Counted from the stretch's first letter, positions 1 to 8,345 are shown. The stretch: 49,330 bases of DNA from Spirochaetaceae bacterium (GCA_016744925.1 JADGDJ010000006.1:3412-52741); one strand, 5' to 3'. Program-made: numbers and translations. Notes: generated from the letters alone by a model not told the origin.

Positions 1-432
1 AGCCAATCCTCTGGCAATATTCAGCATTCCCAAAGTCACGATAAACGAGTGGATCTTCCATTTTTCTGAGATTATCCCATTCATGAATCCCACAGCCATT
101 CCTATTAGAATGCTGAACAAGATCGCAGTTAAAATCGATACGGGCAGGGACAGGTTGGGATTGGTCAGAACTTTCCCGGCGATGATAGAACACAAAGCCA
201 GAACCGAACCTACGGACAAGTCAATTCCTCCCAGCAATATAACAAATGTCATACCAACAGCAATAACCGTATTAATGCTTATCTGGGTAAAAATATTGGA
301 AATATTATTTACCGAAAAGAAGTGCGGTGCTCCCAGACTGAATGCGATGAACAGAACCAATAAAACGACTCCTATCCCCACCTCTTTTAACAATATATTA
401 ACAACTGAACGCAGCTTTGTATTATCTTTCAT
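1..432 (-). CDS. rbsC: Ribose/sugar ABC transporter permease, RbsC-like (3' part beyond the window)
   Basis: Only the first 144 codons are inside the window; the reading frame is open to base 1. The ATG at 432 follows a strong GGAGG ribosome binding site. The visible part begins with a short basic leader, a first hydrophobic segment (about residues 18-35), and then the GGIDLSVGS motif (about residues 68-76) that marks permeases of the RbsC/XylH/AraH family (BPD_transp_2). Further hydrophobic segments follow. The protein would sit in the inner membrane as a dimer and pass sugar delivered by RbsB, powered by RbsA. It starts 18 bp after the rbsA stop codon and is the last visible gene of rbsB-rbsA-rbsC. 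Ribose as the substrate is inferred from rbsK and rbsD nearby; a related pentose cannot be excluded. Confidence 0.93.
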   Translation of the reverse strand, partial: MKDNTKLRSVVNILLKEVGIGVVLLVLFIAFSLGAPHFFSVNNISNIFTQISINTVIAVGMTFVILLGGIDLSVGSVLALCSIIAGKVLTNPNLSLPVSILTAILFSILIGMAVGFMNGIISEKWKIHSFIVTLGMLNIARGLA

Positions 433-450
433 TTTATTACCTCCGAAGTT

Positions 451-1959
451 CTATGACTTTAAATATTCTTTATAAGAGAGAGAGAGAATAGTTTCGGGAT
501 CAAAATCTGCCCGTTCAACTTCTCCGGTTATTTTACCATCTGAAAATACAGCAATCCTGTGACAGACCCCCATCAGCTCCGGCAAATCAGAAGAGACCAT
601 AATTATTCCCCTCCCCATAGCTGCCAGTTTCCAGAGTAACAGATAAATTTCGTATTTAGCACCCACATCTATTCCCCGTGTGGGTTCATCAAAAATAAAT
701 ACTTCAGAATCGCGATAAAGCCATTTTCCGATCAGTATTTTCTGCTGATTTCCACCGGAAAGATGAAGAGTTTTCTGTTGAATTGACGGTGTTTTAATAT
801 TCATTTCCCGTACTTGCTTCTCTGTCGCTACTTTTTCCTTCTGCCCATCGAGAAATCCCCATCGTGAGACCTCTTTTAAATTGGTAATTGTCGTATTCTC
901 AAGGCAGTTCATCTCAAGGATAAGCCCCTGTTCTTTTCGATCTTCCGTAAGGAGGCATATACCATTGTTCACTGCATCACGGGGAGTCTTAATATCAAGC
1001 CTTGTACCATTGAGAAATATTTCTCCCGAACTTTTAACATCGGCACCAAATAGAGCTCTCATGGTCTCGGTCCTTCCCGATCCGACTAAACCGGCTATTC
1101 CGAGGATTTCTCCCTTTTTCAGAGCAAAAGAATTGCGATGAGGGCTACCATTGAAAGATAGGTCGTCAATCTTCAATAGTGTTTCTGAGGGAACTACAGA
1201 CTCATCGAAAGGATATTCATTTTCAATTGTCCTACCCACCATCATCTTGACGATTGAGGGAATATCTAGATCTGAAGCTTTGTTGGTCGCCACCAGCTTT
1301 CCATTTCTCAATACTGTTACAGAATCTCCAATTCGGAAAATTTCATTTAGTCTGTGCGATATATAAATTATAGACACACCCTGTGCCTTCAATTTCGAAA
1401 TCAGTTCGAAGAGGTTATCAATCTCTCCCGGCATGAGTGTCGCCGTCGGTTCATCGAGTATCAATACTCTGCTTTTACCGGAAAGAGCTTTGGCTATTTC
1501 CACAAGCTGCATTTGAGCGACTCCTAAAGTCTCAACCAGAGTCTGAGGAGAAAATTTATTCAATCCCACCCGGTTCATCAATTCGCGGGATTCCCTAAAA
1601 AGTTTTTTATAGTCTACGAATCCCGCCCTTTGGGGCAATCGTTCAAAAAAGATGTTTTCTGCAATGGAAAGATAGGGCAAAAGGTTAAATTCCTGATAGA
1701 CAACCCTGACACCTTGTTTTATAGCATCGAGAGGAGTGCGTGGATTGTAGGGTTTTCCATTAAAAAGAATACTTCCGCTGGAGAGCTTATTCACACCACA
1801 GAGTGTTTTAACCAGAGAGGACTTCCCTGCACCGTTTTCACCGAGTAGAATATGAACTTCACCCTCTTTTATGGAAAGATTAACTGCATCGAGCGCTTTC
1901 ACTCCCGGAAAAACGAGGGTAATCTCATTCATTTCTATAATGTTTTTTTCTGTGACCAT
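451..1959 (-). CDS. rbsA: Ribose/sugar ABC transporter ATP-binding protein RbsA
   Basis: 502 residues, the usual length for the tandem-domain ATPases of the RbsA/MglA/XylG family. The N-terminal half has Walker A GENGAGKSS (about 40-48), the Q-loop glutamine (about 89) followed by the segment around SIAENIFF, the family's variant signature LGVAQ (about 145), Walker B LILDEP (about 166-171) and the H-loop histidine (about 202). The C-terminal half has the degenerate second Walker A GLVGSGRTE (about 289-297), typical for this family, and a canonical LSGGNQQ signature (about 399-405) followed by FDEPTRGID. It energises RbsC on the cytoplasmic face. It lies between rbsB and rbsC. Its N-terminal half is the closest relative in this window of the ATPase domain fused to the histidine kinase at 3250-5091. 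Confidence 0.96.
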   Translation of the reverse strand: MVTEKNIIEMNEITLVFPGVKALDAVNLSIKEGEVHILLGENGAGKSSLVKTLCGVNKLSSGSILFNGKPYNPRTPLDAIKQGVRVVYQEFNLLPYLSIAENIFFERLPQRAGFVDYKKLFRESRELMNRVGLNKFSPQTLVETLGVAQMQLVEIAKALSGKSRVLILDEPTATLMPGEIDNLFELISKLKAQGVSIIYISHRLNEIFRIGDSVTVLRNGKLVATNKASDLDIPSIVKMMVGRTIENEYPFDESVVPSETLLKIDDLSFNGSPHRNSFALKKGEILGIAGLVGSGRTETMRALFGADVKSSGEIFLNGTRLDIKTPRDAVNNGICLLTEDRKEQGLILEMNCLENTTITNLKEVSRWGFLDGQKEKVATEKQVREMNIKTPSIQQKTLHLSGGNQQKILIGKWLYRDSEVFIFDEPTRGIDVGAKYEIYLLLWKLAAMGRGIIMVSSDLPELMGVCHRIAVFSDGKITGEVERADFDPETILSLSYKEYLKS

Positions 1960-1983
1960 GATAACTCCTAAAGGCCAAAAACT

Positions 1984-2007
1984 GAGGAAGAGCCTCTGCT
2001 CTTCCTC
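1984..2007 (-). terminator. Intergenic stem-loop between rbsB and rbsA
   Basis: A perfect 10-bp inverted repeat (GAGGAAGAGC, 4-nt loop, GCTCTTCCTC) fills the 75-bp gap between the rbsB stop and the rbsA start. On the coding strand it is followed by only five T residues in a mixed context. It probably acts as a partial terminator or as an RNA-stabilising 3' end for the rbsB message, which would raise binding protein over ATPase and permease, as is known for several binding-protein operons. Its exact role is inference. Confidence 0.7.
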
Positions 2008-2034
2008 ATTATTATTTTTCTCTTCAATTTTTTC

Positions 2035-2988
2035 CTATTCGAAAAATGCTTTATCTGCCAATACCAGAGGTGTCTGCTCCCAACCGAGATTTTCTCTTTT
2101 TCCTGAAAGGATTTCAAATCCTGCATTGAAAGCAGCAATAGCCATATCAGGTCCATCCATATGTACTGTTGCTAACATTTTATCGTTGAGAACCAGGTCT
2201 TTTACAGCAGGGATATTATCAAATCCTACAACCTGAACATCACCGCGACCAGCTGCTTCAAGAGCTCTGACAACACCAAGAGCCATTGAGTCGTTTGCAC
2301 ACATAACACCATTGACTTCAGGGTATTTTGTGAGAAGGTTAGTCATGAGTGTATTGGCCTCTTCTGTTTCCCAGTGAGCCGTATTAGAAGCTAGCAGTTC
2401 AAGACCGTGAGTTGCTATGGCTTTTTCAAAACCATCTTTTCTCTGTCCCGCATTATCCGCTCCGGGATTTCCTTCTATGATAATTACTTTTCCACCGGCA
2501 CCGAGAGTCTCGCCGAGATAGTTTCCTACCATTTCCGCACCGTCGGTGTTGTTAGGTCCTACAAAAAGAAATTCTTCAGGTAATCCAGCAGCTTTTAAAG
2601 CGCCCTTGTCCAGTGTAACATCAAAGTTGATTACTGTTACTCCCGCATCAATGGCTCTTTTCACAGGAGCTACCATTCCCGCTGAATCAGCAGGTGCCAA
2701 AACAATTAAATCCACACCTTGTGTTATCAGGCTGTCTATAGCATTAACCTGAGTATCAAAGTCAGTTTCTGAGTTCATACCCATTGTAATCAGTTTAAAA
2801 GTACTGTCTTTTTCAGCATAAGCTTTTGCTCCTGCATCCATAGACATAAAAAATTCATTTGCCAGAGACTTCATAATCAAACCGACTACCGGTTTTCCAT
2901 CGCCCTCTTCCTGTGCACCTTTTGCAGAAAGAACTGATGGTACTAATAAAGCCATACAAATCAATACTGCCATAATACTTTTTCTCAT
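2035..2988 (-). CDS. rbsB: Ribose/sugar ABC transporter substrate-binding protein RbsB
   Basis: 317 residues. It begins with a signal peptide (Lys/Arg, then a hydrophobic core about 5-20, likely cleavage near LSA-KGA) and no lipobox cysteine, so it should be a soluble periplasmic protein. The rest matches the Periplasmic_binding_4 (RbsB/LacI-like) fold: an early VGLIMKSLANEFF strand-helix, an internal DTQVNAIDSLI segment, VDLIVLAPAD, a hinge region near NTDGAEM, GNPGADNAGQRKDGF, and VMCANDSMALGVVRALEAAG near residues 227-246. It binds the sugar and hands it to RbsC. It is the first gene of the transporter operon, with a TSS predicted about 48 nt upstream from a sigma-54 promoter. Ribose is inferred from context. 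Confidence 0.93.
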   Translation of the reverse strand: MRKSIMAVLICMALLVPSVLSAKGAQEEGDGKPVVGLIMKSLANEFFMSMDAGAKAYAEKDSTFKLITMGMNSETDFDTQVNAIDSLITQGVDLIVLAPADSAGMVAPVKRAIDAGVTVINFDVTLDKGALKAAGLPEEFLFVGPNNTDGAEMVGNYLGETLGAGGKVIIIEGNPGADNAGQRKDGFEKAIATHGLELLASNTAHWETEEANTLMTNLLTKYPEVNGVMCANDSMALGVVRALEAAGRGDVQVVGFDNIPAVKDLVLNDKMLATVHMDGPDMAIAAFNAGFEILSGKRENLGWEQTPLVLADKAFFE

Positions 2989-3005
2989 TTTTAACTCCTG
3001 AATTT

Positions 3006-3020
3006 TCCCTGTGTCAGGGA
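3006..3020 (-). promoter_or_regulatory. Small hairpin in the rbsB leader
   Basis: A 6-bp perfect inverted repeat (TCCCTG / CAGGGA, 3-nt loop) lies in the predicted 5' untranslated region of rbsB, about 18 nt before the start codon and just upstream of its AGGAG ribosome binding site. It could modulate translation or message stability, or be a small operator. The call rests on the repeat alone. Confidence 0.35.
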
Positions 3021-3046
3021 TAATATTTTTATTTCACAAGTAGTAA

Positions 3047-3062
3047 AGCAATTGTTATGCCA
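3047..3062 (-). promoter_or_regulatory. Sigma-54 (RpoN) promoter of rbsBAC
   Basis: Reading the minus strand from 3062 to 3047 gives TGGCAT, five bases, then TTGCT. The invariant GG (3061-3060) and GC (3049-3048) have exactly the 10-base spacing required of -24/-12 elements, and 10 of the 11 consensus bases match. The predicted start is near 3036, leaving a leader of about 48 nt before rbsB. The neighbouring response regulator carries the sigma-54 contact motif, which supports the call. Confidence 0.82.
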
Positions 3063-3201
3063 GAATCTGATAAAATGGGAGACACCCCCATTGAATCGTT
3101 CAAAAATCACTCTAAAGAGGATCATGGCCTGTAGATAAAAAATAGGATTCACCATGGATGAAACGGGTATTATGTCAATATTTTTTTAATAATTATCCGA
3201 C

Positions 3202-3238
3202 TGTACAGATTTGTGCAGGACTTGTTGGACAGTGTACA
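3202..3238. promoter_or_regulatory. Candidate upstream activator sites for the NtrC-type regulator
   Basis: Three similar short palindromes occur at 3202-3207 (TGTACA), 3212-3217 (TGTGCA) and 3233-3238 (TGTACA). Their start-to-start spacing is 10 and 21 bp, close to one and two helical turns, so they face the same side of the DNA. They lie about 165-200 bp upstream of the predicted sigma-54 start of rbsB, the usual position for enhancer sites of bacterial enhancer-binding proteins. The remaining intergenic DNA (3063-3201) is AT-rich with one 6-bp inverted repeat (AATGGG 3074-3079 / CCCATT 3087-3092). Assignment to the response regulator is inference. Confidence 0.5.
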
Positions 3239-3249
3239 AAAATCGGACA

Positions 3250-5091
3250 CTACATTTGAACCATGGGGAGAGAGATTTCAAATGTACACCCCGATGAAGA
3301 ATTTGAAAATACCCTGATTTCTCCATTATTTCTAGTGAGAATATTATAACAGAGAGAAAGTCCTAATCCGAAATTACTACTGCTGTTCTTCGAAGTTTTA
3401 AAGGGGAGAAATACATCATTGGCATCTTCAAATCCTATTCCGGGACCATTATCTTCGAATTGAATGAGGACTGTCGACTTCTCTGAAGTATCCAGACTGG
3501 AAATACTAATCGCGATGTGGCCCCCTCCCCCTAAAACATCAAAGGCATTTTTAAAAAGATTTAGTATAATCTGTTTGAATTCACCTCGTGTTATGGGTGA
3601 GTAATACTCTTGCCGGTCTGAATTAAAATCAATTTGTATATTTTTTGCCTCTCCGTTGAATCTGATCAATTCAATAATAGAATTAATCTCTTTGCATATT
3701 TCAATCCGTTCCACAATCTGATTCTGATTTTCTGAAAATGTGATTAGATTTCCCACTACTTGAGTCATATATTCGATCTGATCAAATAAGTGATCTATTA
3801 TCTTTTTTTTGTCTTTTTCATCAATAGAATTCTCTTTAAATGATTCGAGATAGTTGGAGATCACTGCCAGAGGATTATTGATCTCATGAGCGACTCCTGC
3901 TGCCAGCAAGCCGATTGAAGCCAGTTTTTCTGATAACACCAACTGCTCCCGAAGTACTTCTCTTTCTGTAATATCCTCAATCATGAGCATATTCCCTATG
4001 AAAGTAGAATTGTCCAGAACGGGATAGATGACAATATTCACTGTATAGGATTTAGACTTAAAATGAAGAGGACTGTTGTACTGCTGCTGAAGCTGGTGCT
4101 CTCTCATAGCTCTCTTGAGAAGATCGAGAACAATGGGATTCTCTTCAAAAAGCTCTTCAATGGAATGATCGATCTCTTCGTGAAGGTCAAAAAAAGCTCT
4201 CGCACTATTGTTGATAAGAACTATGGAATTATCATGACCTGAAACGATAAGATTGACTGGCAACTGGGTCAATACAGCTTCATTGTACTTCAGAAGTTTA
4301 TCAAACTCCTGAACCTGGTCAGCCCTTTTTTCCAATGTGGAAAATTGTGTATAAGCCATTTTTATCAGATTGATTTTATCCAGTTCATAAATATCTTCTG
4401 TTATGAGAAGTTCCCCTTTTCGAATGACACTGACTTTATCGGCAATACTATAGAGATCGTCAATTCTATGGGTAATGAACAATATTGAAGATCCCTTTTC
4501 CTTAAGCTTTTTCAAACTGCTGATAACCTGATTTAGCCCCGAAGCGGATAACTTTTCCAGTGCTTCATCGAGGATGAGAATCGACGGCGTAATATAAATA
4601 TTTCTAACAATACTCAATAGTGCCCGTTGTGATAATTCCAAGTGGGCTACGATAGCATAGGGGTCGAGATCAAAATTATTCTCAGTTAAAAACTGATTAG
4701 CCTGATTATGGACCTTTTTTCTATTGTAGCGGCCGAAAGACGAACGAAATAATCTATGGTTAGCCATAAATATATTTTCCGCGACTGTCAGAGAGTCGTT
4801 TAAACGCATTTTCTGATAAACCATCCGGATACCTGATTCAATAGTCTTTTTATAGCTCAATTTCGAAAGAGGCTGATCCTTGAATAGGACCTCTCCTTTC
4901 TGAGGTGGTGTGAGATTGGAGACAATTTTGGCCAATGTCGATTTTCCGGCACCGTGTTCACCCACTATGGCATGTATTTCACCAGCTTGTATTGTCAGGT
5001 TCAGATTTCTCAGCGCTGCAATAGATCCATAACTGGCATGGATTCCAATCAATTCAAGGATGGGAGGCTGGTTTTCAACTGGAGATTTCAT
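3250..5091 (-). CDS. Fusion of RbsA-like ABC ATPase domain, PAS-like domain and NtrB-type histidine kinase
   Basis: 613 residues in three parts. Residues 1-250 are an ABC ATPase of the RbsA N-terminal-half type: Walker A GEHGAGKST (44-52), Q-loop Q93 in VYQKMRLND followed by SLTVAENIF, Walker B LILDE (172-176) with Glu176, H-loop His208 in FITHRIDDL. The signature motif is changed to LELSQ (151-155), and Pro after Walker B is lost. Residues about 265-380 look like a PAS sensor domain. Residues 385-610 are a kinase core: H-box His402 (VAHEINNPLAV), N-box Asn514, G1 DNGPGIG (547-553), F-box FLPFKTSK, G2 GLGLSL. No transmembrane segment is evident, so it is cytoplasmic. It overlaps the response-regulator gene by 17 bp and lies just upstream of rbsB. 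It probably phosphorylates that regulator. That the ATPase domain docks on the transporter is inference. Confidence 0.93.
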   Translation of the reverse strand: MKSPVENQPPILELIGIHASYGSIAALRNLNLTIQAGEIHAIVGEHGAGKSTLAKIVSNLTPPQKGEVLFKDQPLSKLSYKKTIESGIRMVYQKMRLNDSLTVAENIFMANHRLFRSSFGRYNRKKVHNQANQFLTENNFDLDPYAIVAHLELSQRALLSIVRNIYITPSILILDEALEKLSASGLNQVISSLKKLKEKGSSILFITHRIDDLYSIADKVSVIRKGELLITEDIYELDKINLIKMAYTQFSTLEKRADQVQEFDKLLKYNEAVLTQLPVNLIVSGHDNSIVLINNSARAFFDLHEEIDHSIEELFEENPIVLDLLKRAMREHQLQQQYNSPLHFKSKSYTVNIVIYPVLDNSTFIGNMLMIEDITEREVLREQLVLSEKLASIGLLAAGVAHEINNPLAVISNYLESFKENSIDEKDKKKIIDHLFDQIEYMTQVVGNLITFSENQNQIVERIEICKEINSIIELIRFNGEAKNIQIDFNSDRQEYYSPITRGEFKQIILNLFKNAFDVLGGGGHIAISISSLDTSEKSTVLIQFEDNGPGIGFEDANDVFLPFKTSKNSSSNFGLGLSLCYNILTRNNGEIRVFSNSSSGCTFEISLPMVQM

Positions 5092-6385
5092 ATTTCTTTA
5101 ACTTGTTATACAGAGTGCTTCGACTCATATTGAGGTTTTCAGCCACTTTTTTTTTGTTGAAATTGCACCGTTTCAGTTCACTGACAAGAATGCTCTTCTC
5201 CGACTGTTCCAAGAGGTTCTCTCCATCGGACTCGAAGATATCATCTCTGAAATTCGGAGGAATATCTTCAATTTCGATAAAACTCTTTTTTGATATAGCG
5301 GCAGCATAACTCAATAGATTTTTTAATTCCCGGACATTACCCTGCCAGTTATGTTTATGAAGCCGTTCGAGTACCTCCTGACTGATTCCCTGAATGTTCT
5401 TTTCATTCTCAATAGCGAACTGTTTCATAAAAAAATCAGCCAGAAGAGGAATATCATCTCTTCGTTCATTGAGAGACGGAACCGAAATGATTGCGGCGTT
5501 CAGTCTATAGTACAAATCCTGCCTAAAATGTTTTTCCCTGATGAGTTCCTCGAGATTTTTATTTGTGGCGGCAATGATTCTAATATCAACTTTAATGACT
5601 TCGTTCCCGCCGAGTCTGAACAACTCTTTATTTTGAAGTACTCTGAGAACCTTTGATTGAACATTGATTGGCATATCCCCAATTTCATCGAGGAAAAGGG
5701 TTCCTCCATTTGCTTTTTCAAATACCCCCTTATACAGGGAATCTGCACCGGTATAGGCGCCTTTATCGTGACCGAAGAGCTCATTATCCAAAAGAGAATC
5801 GGAGAAAGACGCACAGTTTATTTTAATGAAAACATTATCTTTTCTACTCGATTTTTCACGAATGTACTCGGCAAAAAGCTCTTTTCCCGTACCATTTTCC
5901 CCTTCAATCAATATAGGGATATTTGTTGGTGCAAGTTTCTCTACGGTCTCCTGGATTTCCAGTATGCTTTTATTTTGACTGATAATTTTATTTGAAACAT
6001 TTTGTTCCTGAGCCGTTTTCTTTATGAGTGCATTCTTTATTATTTCGAGTAAACTGCTGGACTTAACAGGTTTTTGAACATAATCAAAAGCGCCTAATTT
6101 TATAGAGTTCACAGCAGATTCAATGGTTCCGAAACCGGTTAACATTACAACAGGAATTTGAGGATATAGGCCCCGAATCTTCACAAGAATATCCGGTCCC
6201 GATTCATCTCCCAGGCGAACATCGAGCAGAATGACATCAACAGCTTTATTTTTGAGAATTTCAAAGGATCTTTTACTATTAAAAGCTTTTTCTACCTTAA
6301 ATTCTTTTGCCGATAAGAGGATTTCAAGACTGTCACAAAACTGCTCATTATCATCAATGAGAAGAATGTTAATCTTTATACTCAC
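5075..6385 (-). CDS. NtrC-family sigma-54-dependent response regulator
   Basis: 436 residues with the standard order. The receiver domain (1-120) has the acidic pocket Asp11/Asp12, phosphoacceptor Asp55, Thr83 and Lys105. The AAA+ domain (about 135-375) has Walker A GENGTGKE (162-169), the sigma-54 contact loop GAYTGA (209-214, the accepted Tyr variant of GAFTGA), Walker B LFLDEIGDM (230-238) and the FRQDLYYRLN arginine-finger region (287-296). The C-terminal Fis-type helix-turn-helix (about 400-434) contains MSRSTLYNKLKKY. The start is GTG at 6385, overlapping the rbsK stop. It is co-transcribed with the ABC-kinase fusion, its likely partner, and the sigma-54 promoter before rbsB is its obvious target. 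All residues for phosphorylation, ATP hydrolysis and sigma-54 contact are present. Confidence 0.96.
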   Translation of the reverse strand: MSIKINILLIDDNEQFCDSLEILLSAKEFKVEKAFNSKRSFEILKNKAVDVILLDVRLGDESGPDILVKIRGLYPQIPVVMLTGFGTIESAVNSIKLGAFDYVQKPVKSSSLLEIIKNALIKKTAQEQNVSNKIISQNKSILEIQETVEKLAPTNIPILIEGENGTGKELFAEYIREKSSRKDNVFIKINCASFSDSLLDNELFGHDKGAYTGADSLYKGVFEKANGGTLFLDEIGDMPINVQSKVLRVLQNKELFRLGGNEVIKVDIRIIAATNKNLEELIREKHFRQDLYYRLNAAIISVPSLNERRDDIPLLADFFMKQFAIENEKNIQGISQEVLERLHKHNWQGNVRELKNLLSYAAAISKKSFIEIEDIPPNFRDDIFESDGENLLEQSEKSILVSELKRCNFNKKKVAENLNMSRSTLYNKLKKYEISS

Positions 6386-7260
6386 GTTTCTATTTCACTA
6401 AGCAAAGGTATAGAATCCATTGCACCCAGCCGGGAAACTGTGATAGAAGAGGCTTTTGATGCTCTTTCCATAGACTCTTTAACTTCAAAACCGTTTATTC
6501 TTGAAGCCAGGTAATAACCGAGAAACGTATCACCGGCAGCAGTAGTATCTACAGCCCTGGTCTTTGTAATGGGGACATGAATTGTCTCTTCATTTTTCCC
6601 GTAATAGGAACCGGATTCTCCCACAGTCATAATTATCTCAGTATCTTTAAATTTACCGGTCAGGGCCTTTAGAACTTCTTCAAAGCTCCCGCTTTCTGCG
6701 GCAAGTCCTTCCGCTTCCAGTTCGTTGACAATCAGAATATCTACATATTCGAGGGGCCAATTATTGATGGACTGATCAAAGGGGGCCGGATTAAGGCAGA
6801 TTTTCATCCCTTTCTTATGAGCTGTTTCCAATATGAGAGGCATATGATTAATCTCATTTTGAAGAACGAGATAATCATCTTTATCAAAGTGGTTGAATGT
6901 CTTATAGATCTCCTCTTCTTCCATACTCTGATTGCCTCCACCGAAGAGAATAATGGAGTTTTCCCCTTCGGGAGTCAGCTGAATGATTGTATGGCCTGTT
7001 GGACCGTCATATTTACTGACAAGATCCGTATTAACGCCATTGTTATTCAGTTTTTCCAGGAGCCACTGCCCGTCTTCACCAACTTTTCCGGAAAACCAGA
7101 CCTCAGCACCTGCTTTTGCCAGAGCAACCGATTGATTGGCGCCTTTTCCTCCGGCAAAATCATTTACAGCGCTACTAGAGAGTGTTTCACCGGGTCTTAT
7201 CATATGTGGAACATTGTAGACATGGTCTATATTGACTGATCCGAAATCAAGAATTTTCAT
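6382..7260 (-). CDS. rbsK: Ribokinase (PfkB family)
   Basis: 292 residues, normal for ribokinase. It would phosphorylate ribose to ribose-5-phosphate with ATP in the cytoplasm. The N-terminal substrate region DFGSVNIDHVY, the first PfkB signature GGKGANQSVALAKAG (about 38-52) and the second signature DTTAAGDTF with catalytic Asp244 are all present; the GGKGANQ form is typical of ribokinase rather than fructokinase. It overlaps the lacI-type gene by 14 bp and the response regulator by 4 bp, so it is in the middle of a regulatory operon (lacI-rbsK-RR-kinase) instead of at the end of the transporter operon, an unusual arrangement. Confidence 0.94.
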   Translation of the reverse strand: MKILDFGSVNIDHVYNVPHMIRPGETLSSSAVNDFAGGKGANQSVALAKAGAEVWFSGKVGEDGQWLLEKLNNNGVNTDLVSKYDGPTGHTIIQLTPEGENSIILFGGGNQSMEEEEIYKTFNHFDKDDYLVLQNEINHMPLILETAHKKGMKICLNPAPFDQSINNWPLEYVDILIVNELEAEGLAAESGSFEEVLKALTGKFKDTEIIMTVGESGSYYGKNEETIHVPITKTRAVDTTAAGDTFLGYYLASRINGFEVKESMERASKASSITVSRLGAMDSIPLLSEIET

Positions 7261-8308
7261 TTATTATAGCTCCTTTTGCTATTCCCAGGCTGTCTCGAAT
7301 TATGAGTTCACTGCCGATATTCACTTTTTCATAAGGCAGTATTTCAACCCCTTCCAACCGTCTCTTCAGAAGTTGAAATGCTCTTCTGCCTATTCGTCTT
7401 TTTGATACTTTTATGGATGTTATAGGAGGATCGGAATGTGAGCTTGAAGGAAGATCATCAAAACCGATCAGAGAAATATCTTCGGGAATGGCAATCCCTT
7501 TTTCCTTTAAGGCTTTCATACTGCCGAATGTAATTATATCGCAGGCGCAGAAAAAGGCTGTAGGCAAATCCTTTCCTTTATTCAGTTGAGCTTTCATATC
7601 CTCATAGGACTGTTCAAAGGTGGAATCGACAGAGTATTCCCATTTCTGATTTCTTTCTAAACCGAAATAGAGAAGAGCATCGTAAAAGCTTTTTTCTCTC
7701 TGTTTGAAATTTCTGGTTTCCATTGAAGACTTAACAATTCCGATTTTTCTGTGACCTCTTTCTTTAAAGGCCGATATTATAGAGAAAACAGCCCCTTCAT
7801 TATCCATATCAATGAAATCAAAAGGTGAATAAGGATGACTGGTATCTATAAAAACTATGGGTATTTTCACAGCTTCGAAAAGGGGAATATCCTCTTCATT
7901 GAGCTCAGTAGCTAATACGACAACACCTACAGGAGGTGATTCTTCCAGCTCTCTTAAAATAAGATCGGGATCAAATCCTTCATAGTTTCTTATTTCAAGA
8001 ACATAACCGTATTCCCGAGCCTCTTTTTCCAGTCCTTCAATGTAATCGGAAATAAAAACATTGTGATTTCGATTCAAGATATGACCGTGTCGGGCAATTT
8101 TGAGGAACCTGATGACACCACCGGGCTTTTTCAGCTTTTTATCAGCCGGGATTCTATACCCTAACTCATTGGCCGCTCCAAAAACTTCTTCTCTCGTCTT
8201 CTCACCTACACCATTTTTATGATTTAATACAAGAGATACTGTTGCTGGAGAAACTCCGGCTTTTGCTGCTACATCACGAATTGTTACACCCATGAAATCA
8301 TCATACAT
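7247..8308 (-). CDS. LacI-family transcriptional regulator (RbsR-like)
   Basis: 353 residues. The N-terminal helix-turn-helix reads VTIRDVAAKAGVSPATVSLVLN (split by a few residues from the start), followed by the hinge helix region and a periplasmic-binding-protein-like ligand domain (about 66-340) with GFDDLPSSS near residue 285. It would bind a sugar or sugar phosphate and control the ribose genes. I kept the first ATG (8308), which has a weak GAGAAAG site; an ATG five codons later (8293) has no visible ribosome binding site. It heads the minus-strand operon and is divergent from rbsD, so the shared intergenic region is the natural place for its operator. With the sigma-54 regulator it gives the locus two separate control layers. 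Confidence 0.93.
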   Translation of the reverse strand: MYDDFMGVTIRDVAAKAGVSPATVSLVLNHKNGVGEKTREEVFGAANELGYRIPADKKLKKPGGVIRFLKIARHGHILNRNHNVFISDYIEGLEKEAREYGYVLEIRNYEGFDPDLILRELEESPPVGVVVLATELNEEDIPLFEAVKIPIVFIDTSHPYSPFDFIDMDNEGAVFSIISAFKERGHRKIGIVKSSMETRNFKQREKSFYDALLYFGLERNQKWEYSVDSTFEQSYEDMKAQLNKGKDLPTAFFCACDIITFGSMKALKEKGIAIPEDISLIGFDDLPSSSHSDPPITSIKVSKRRIGRRAFQLLKRRLEGVEILPYEKVNIGSELIIRDSLGIAKGAIINENS

Positions 8309-8345
8309 TCAACTTTCTCACATGTCAATCAAATACTAAATATTC

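Noticed and set aside
83-475. 130-residue plus-strand frame over rbsC
   Set aside because: It is antisense to a clear RbsC-type permease with the GGIDLSVGS motif; the composition is that of a shadow frame.
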